64,000 bases of DNA from Holophagales bacterium UBA5704 (GTDB lineage: Bacteria; Acidobacteriota; Thermoanaerobaculia; Multivoradales; UBA5704), in contig DIHE01000138.1 of NCBI GenBank assembly GCA_002420005.1, positions 1 through 64,000 of the forward strand. Reading direction: 5' to 3'. The notes beneath the pieces were generated by a model. That model made no database searches and was not told the origin of the DNA. It was given only the letters and a program-made list of their open reading frames with translations. Below are positions 63,033 to 64,000 of the stretch, one piece after another. Made by a program: the position numbers and the translations under genes. The first letter of the stretch is position 1, and each line of letters begins with the position of its first letter.

Positions 63033-63224
63033 ATGGTCCGCAACGAATCTGCCGAATTGCAAGCGTCCGCGTCCAGTGAAGCCAAGCACGCCGCCTACGA
63101 GACTCCGGTTCTCAACCCGCGCTCGCCGATCGAAGTGGCGTCCGCGGGAGGCGGCACGACCGGAGATCCGGCGGCCTCGGACAACAAACCTCCGGGAGTC
63201 GCCGATTTCGATCTGTTTGCTTGA
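63033..63224 (+). CDS. 63-aa peptide with YETPVL motif (possible RiPP-like precursor)
   Basis: A 63-residue protein preceded by a strong ribosome site (AAGGAGGG, 6 nt). It begins MVRNESAELQASASSEAKH, then AAYETPVLNPRSPIEVA, then a Gly/Thr/Pro-rich tail ending VADFDLFA. Y-x-x-P-x-L is the hallmark leader motif bound by the RRE proteins of lasso-peptide and related RiPP pathways, but no maturase is visible here and the C-terminal core does not look like a lasso ring. Alternatives are a substrate or regulator of the flanking CHAT proteases. It lies 47 bp after the membrane CHAT gene. Confidence 0.7.
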   Translation: MVRNESAELQASASSEAKHAAYETPVLNPRSPIEVASAGGGTTGDPAASDNKPPGVADFDLFA

Positions 63225-63233
63225 GGAGAGGAC

Positions 63234-64000
63234 TCAGTCCCGGCGCCATTCGCCCTGGAGGGTGAAGCCGGCCCAGTAGTAGGGCGACCTTCGGTGCGGC
63301 TGGCGCCGGATCGCATTCTGCGCCTCCCGCAGGGCTGCGGGGGGCGCGAGGCCTTCGGCCAGGAGGTGGTGGTAGAAGCGGCGCATCAGCTCGACGGCGG
63401 CACGGTCGTTGACGTTCCACAGGCTCGCCAGGACCCGCTCGGCGCCGGCCTGGAAGAGACCCCGCGTCATTCCCATCATCCCCTCGCCCCTCACCTGGCG
63501 GCCCAGGGCCGATCCGCAGGCGCTCAGCACGACGAGGTCGGCGCGCAGGTCGAGCTTGTAGATGTCGGCGAGGTGGAGGAATCCGTCCGCCTCCGGGCGG
63601 CCTTGGGGATCGACCTGGGCGAGCACCAGCCGTCCGCCGCCCGGCTCGTCGGTGCCGAACGCGCCGTGGGTGGCGAAGTGGAGAATCCGGTAGTCCTGCA
63701 GCGGGCTGTCGAGGACGGTGGCGCGGCGGGCTTCGCGGCCCAGGACGGCGCGGCGCCCGGAGGGTGGGGAGAGGGCCAGAATCGCCTGCGCCTCCTCGCG
63801 GGAAAAGGGGAGCTGGGGGAAACGTCCGGCGAAGTCGGGATCGGCCAGCAGCCACAGAGCTCCGGGCGGCGCCGGCCGGCCGGCGGTCGCGCGCCGCAGC
63901 TCGCCGAGCACCGAGATCGAGGGCAGGGTGACGATCTCGTGGTGGGCGATCAAAGGCTCGCCGGCCTGGGGCGAGGTCTTCGGTTCCGGCAGGACCGCGA
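63234..64000 (-). CDS. CHAT-domain protease, C-terminal part (continues past window)
   Basis: The minus-strand frame is open to the window edge; at least 255 C-terminal residues are present. The CHAT dyad is clear: RILHFATHGAFG (His) and LVVLSACGSALG (Cys), followed by LASLWNVNDRAAVELMRRFY, the standard end of CHAT domains. The N-terminal part, missing here, is commonly TPR repeats in this subtype. It converges on the 63-aa peptide gene with 9 bp between, making a third caspase-type protease in 5 kb. Confidence 0.9.
   Translation of the reverse strand, partial: AVLPEPKTSPQAGEPLIAHHEIVTLPSISVLGELRRATAGRPAPPGALWLLADPDFAGRFPQLPFSREEAQAILALSPPSGRRAVLGREARRATVLDSPLQDYRILHFATHGAFGTDEPGGGRLVLAQVDPQGRPEADGFLHLADIYKLDLRADLVVLSACGSALGRQVRGEGMMGMTRGLFQAGAERVLASLWNVNDRAAVELMRRFYHHLLAEGLAPPAALREAQNAIRRQPHRRSPYYWAGFTLQGEWRRD

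Overview
The window is high-GC DNA, densely packed with genes and bacterial throughout, with many ATGA-type gene overlaps and several GTG/TTG starts. The gene content suggests a heterotrophic member of the Acidobacteriota, possibly the Thermoanaerobaculia lineage. Pointers are secreted proteins with a 'CRLLDTR' C-terminal domain and an 'LNxGRFKVEATY'-type C-terminal domain, many extracellular hydrolases, cox-type molybdoenzyme genes and CHAT proteases. This assignment is inferred from protein style; no rRNA, tRNA or marker gene is present to confirm it. I saw no CRISPR array, IS transposase, prophage or replication origin.

Layout. 0-5.6 kb (minus): a two-component pair (PAS kinase and NtrC-type regulator), a REC-PATAN regulator with a roadblock protein, and a PPK2 kinase next to a TRASH-like secreted protein. 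6-17 kb (plus): fatty-acid desaturase, M28 peptidase, a threonine-catabolism pair (epimerase-type tdh and kbl), an AAA ATPase/DUF4276 pair, a MOSC protein, and a 966-aa fusion of a serine beta-lactamase-like domain with a D-aminoacylase. 17-24.4 kb: a PSD-like decarboxylase, a DUF4199/LuxR membrane pair, two GNATs flanking a stub of a DUF1697 gene, a sulfatase and a metallophosphoesterase. 24.4-27 kb (minus): xdhC-mocA-coxG, followed by a 34-codon stub of coxM. 27-38 kb: a second sulfatase, a 963-aa beta-propeller/di-heme protein, a halogenase-like flavoprotein, an amidinotransferase, a YfbK-like VWA lipoprotein and a trypsin-like protease. 38-46 kb (minus): coxS-coxL-coxM-coxD...coxE, encoding a form-II-like molybdenum hydroxylase and its maturation factors. 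The coxD-coxE junction is expanded by 2.5 kb of toxin-antitoxin genes and partial copies of coxD and coxE. 46-57 kb (plus): a GAF hybrid kinase, a 1139-aa PD40-repeat exported protein, and an ABC transporter whose permease is fused to an M1 peptidase. 57-64 kb: 42-bp palindromic tandem repeats, a VWA protein, three caspase-fold/CHAT proteases, a secreted unknown and a 63-aa peptide with a lasso-leader-like YETPVL motif.

How genes work together. XdhC, MocA and CoxG at 25-27 kb are the usual accessory factors for the CoxSLM hydroxylase 15 kb away, so the system is split into two loci. The coxM stub beside coxG suggests that a longer cox cluster was rearranged. The 57-64 kb cluster looks like a protease-based module (VWA, secreted protein, membrane CHAT, soluble CHAT, small peptide) without a familiar name. 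It and the toxin-antitoxin/cox mosaic are the two places most likely to hold something new.
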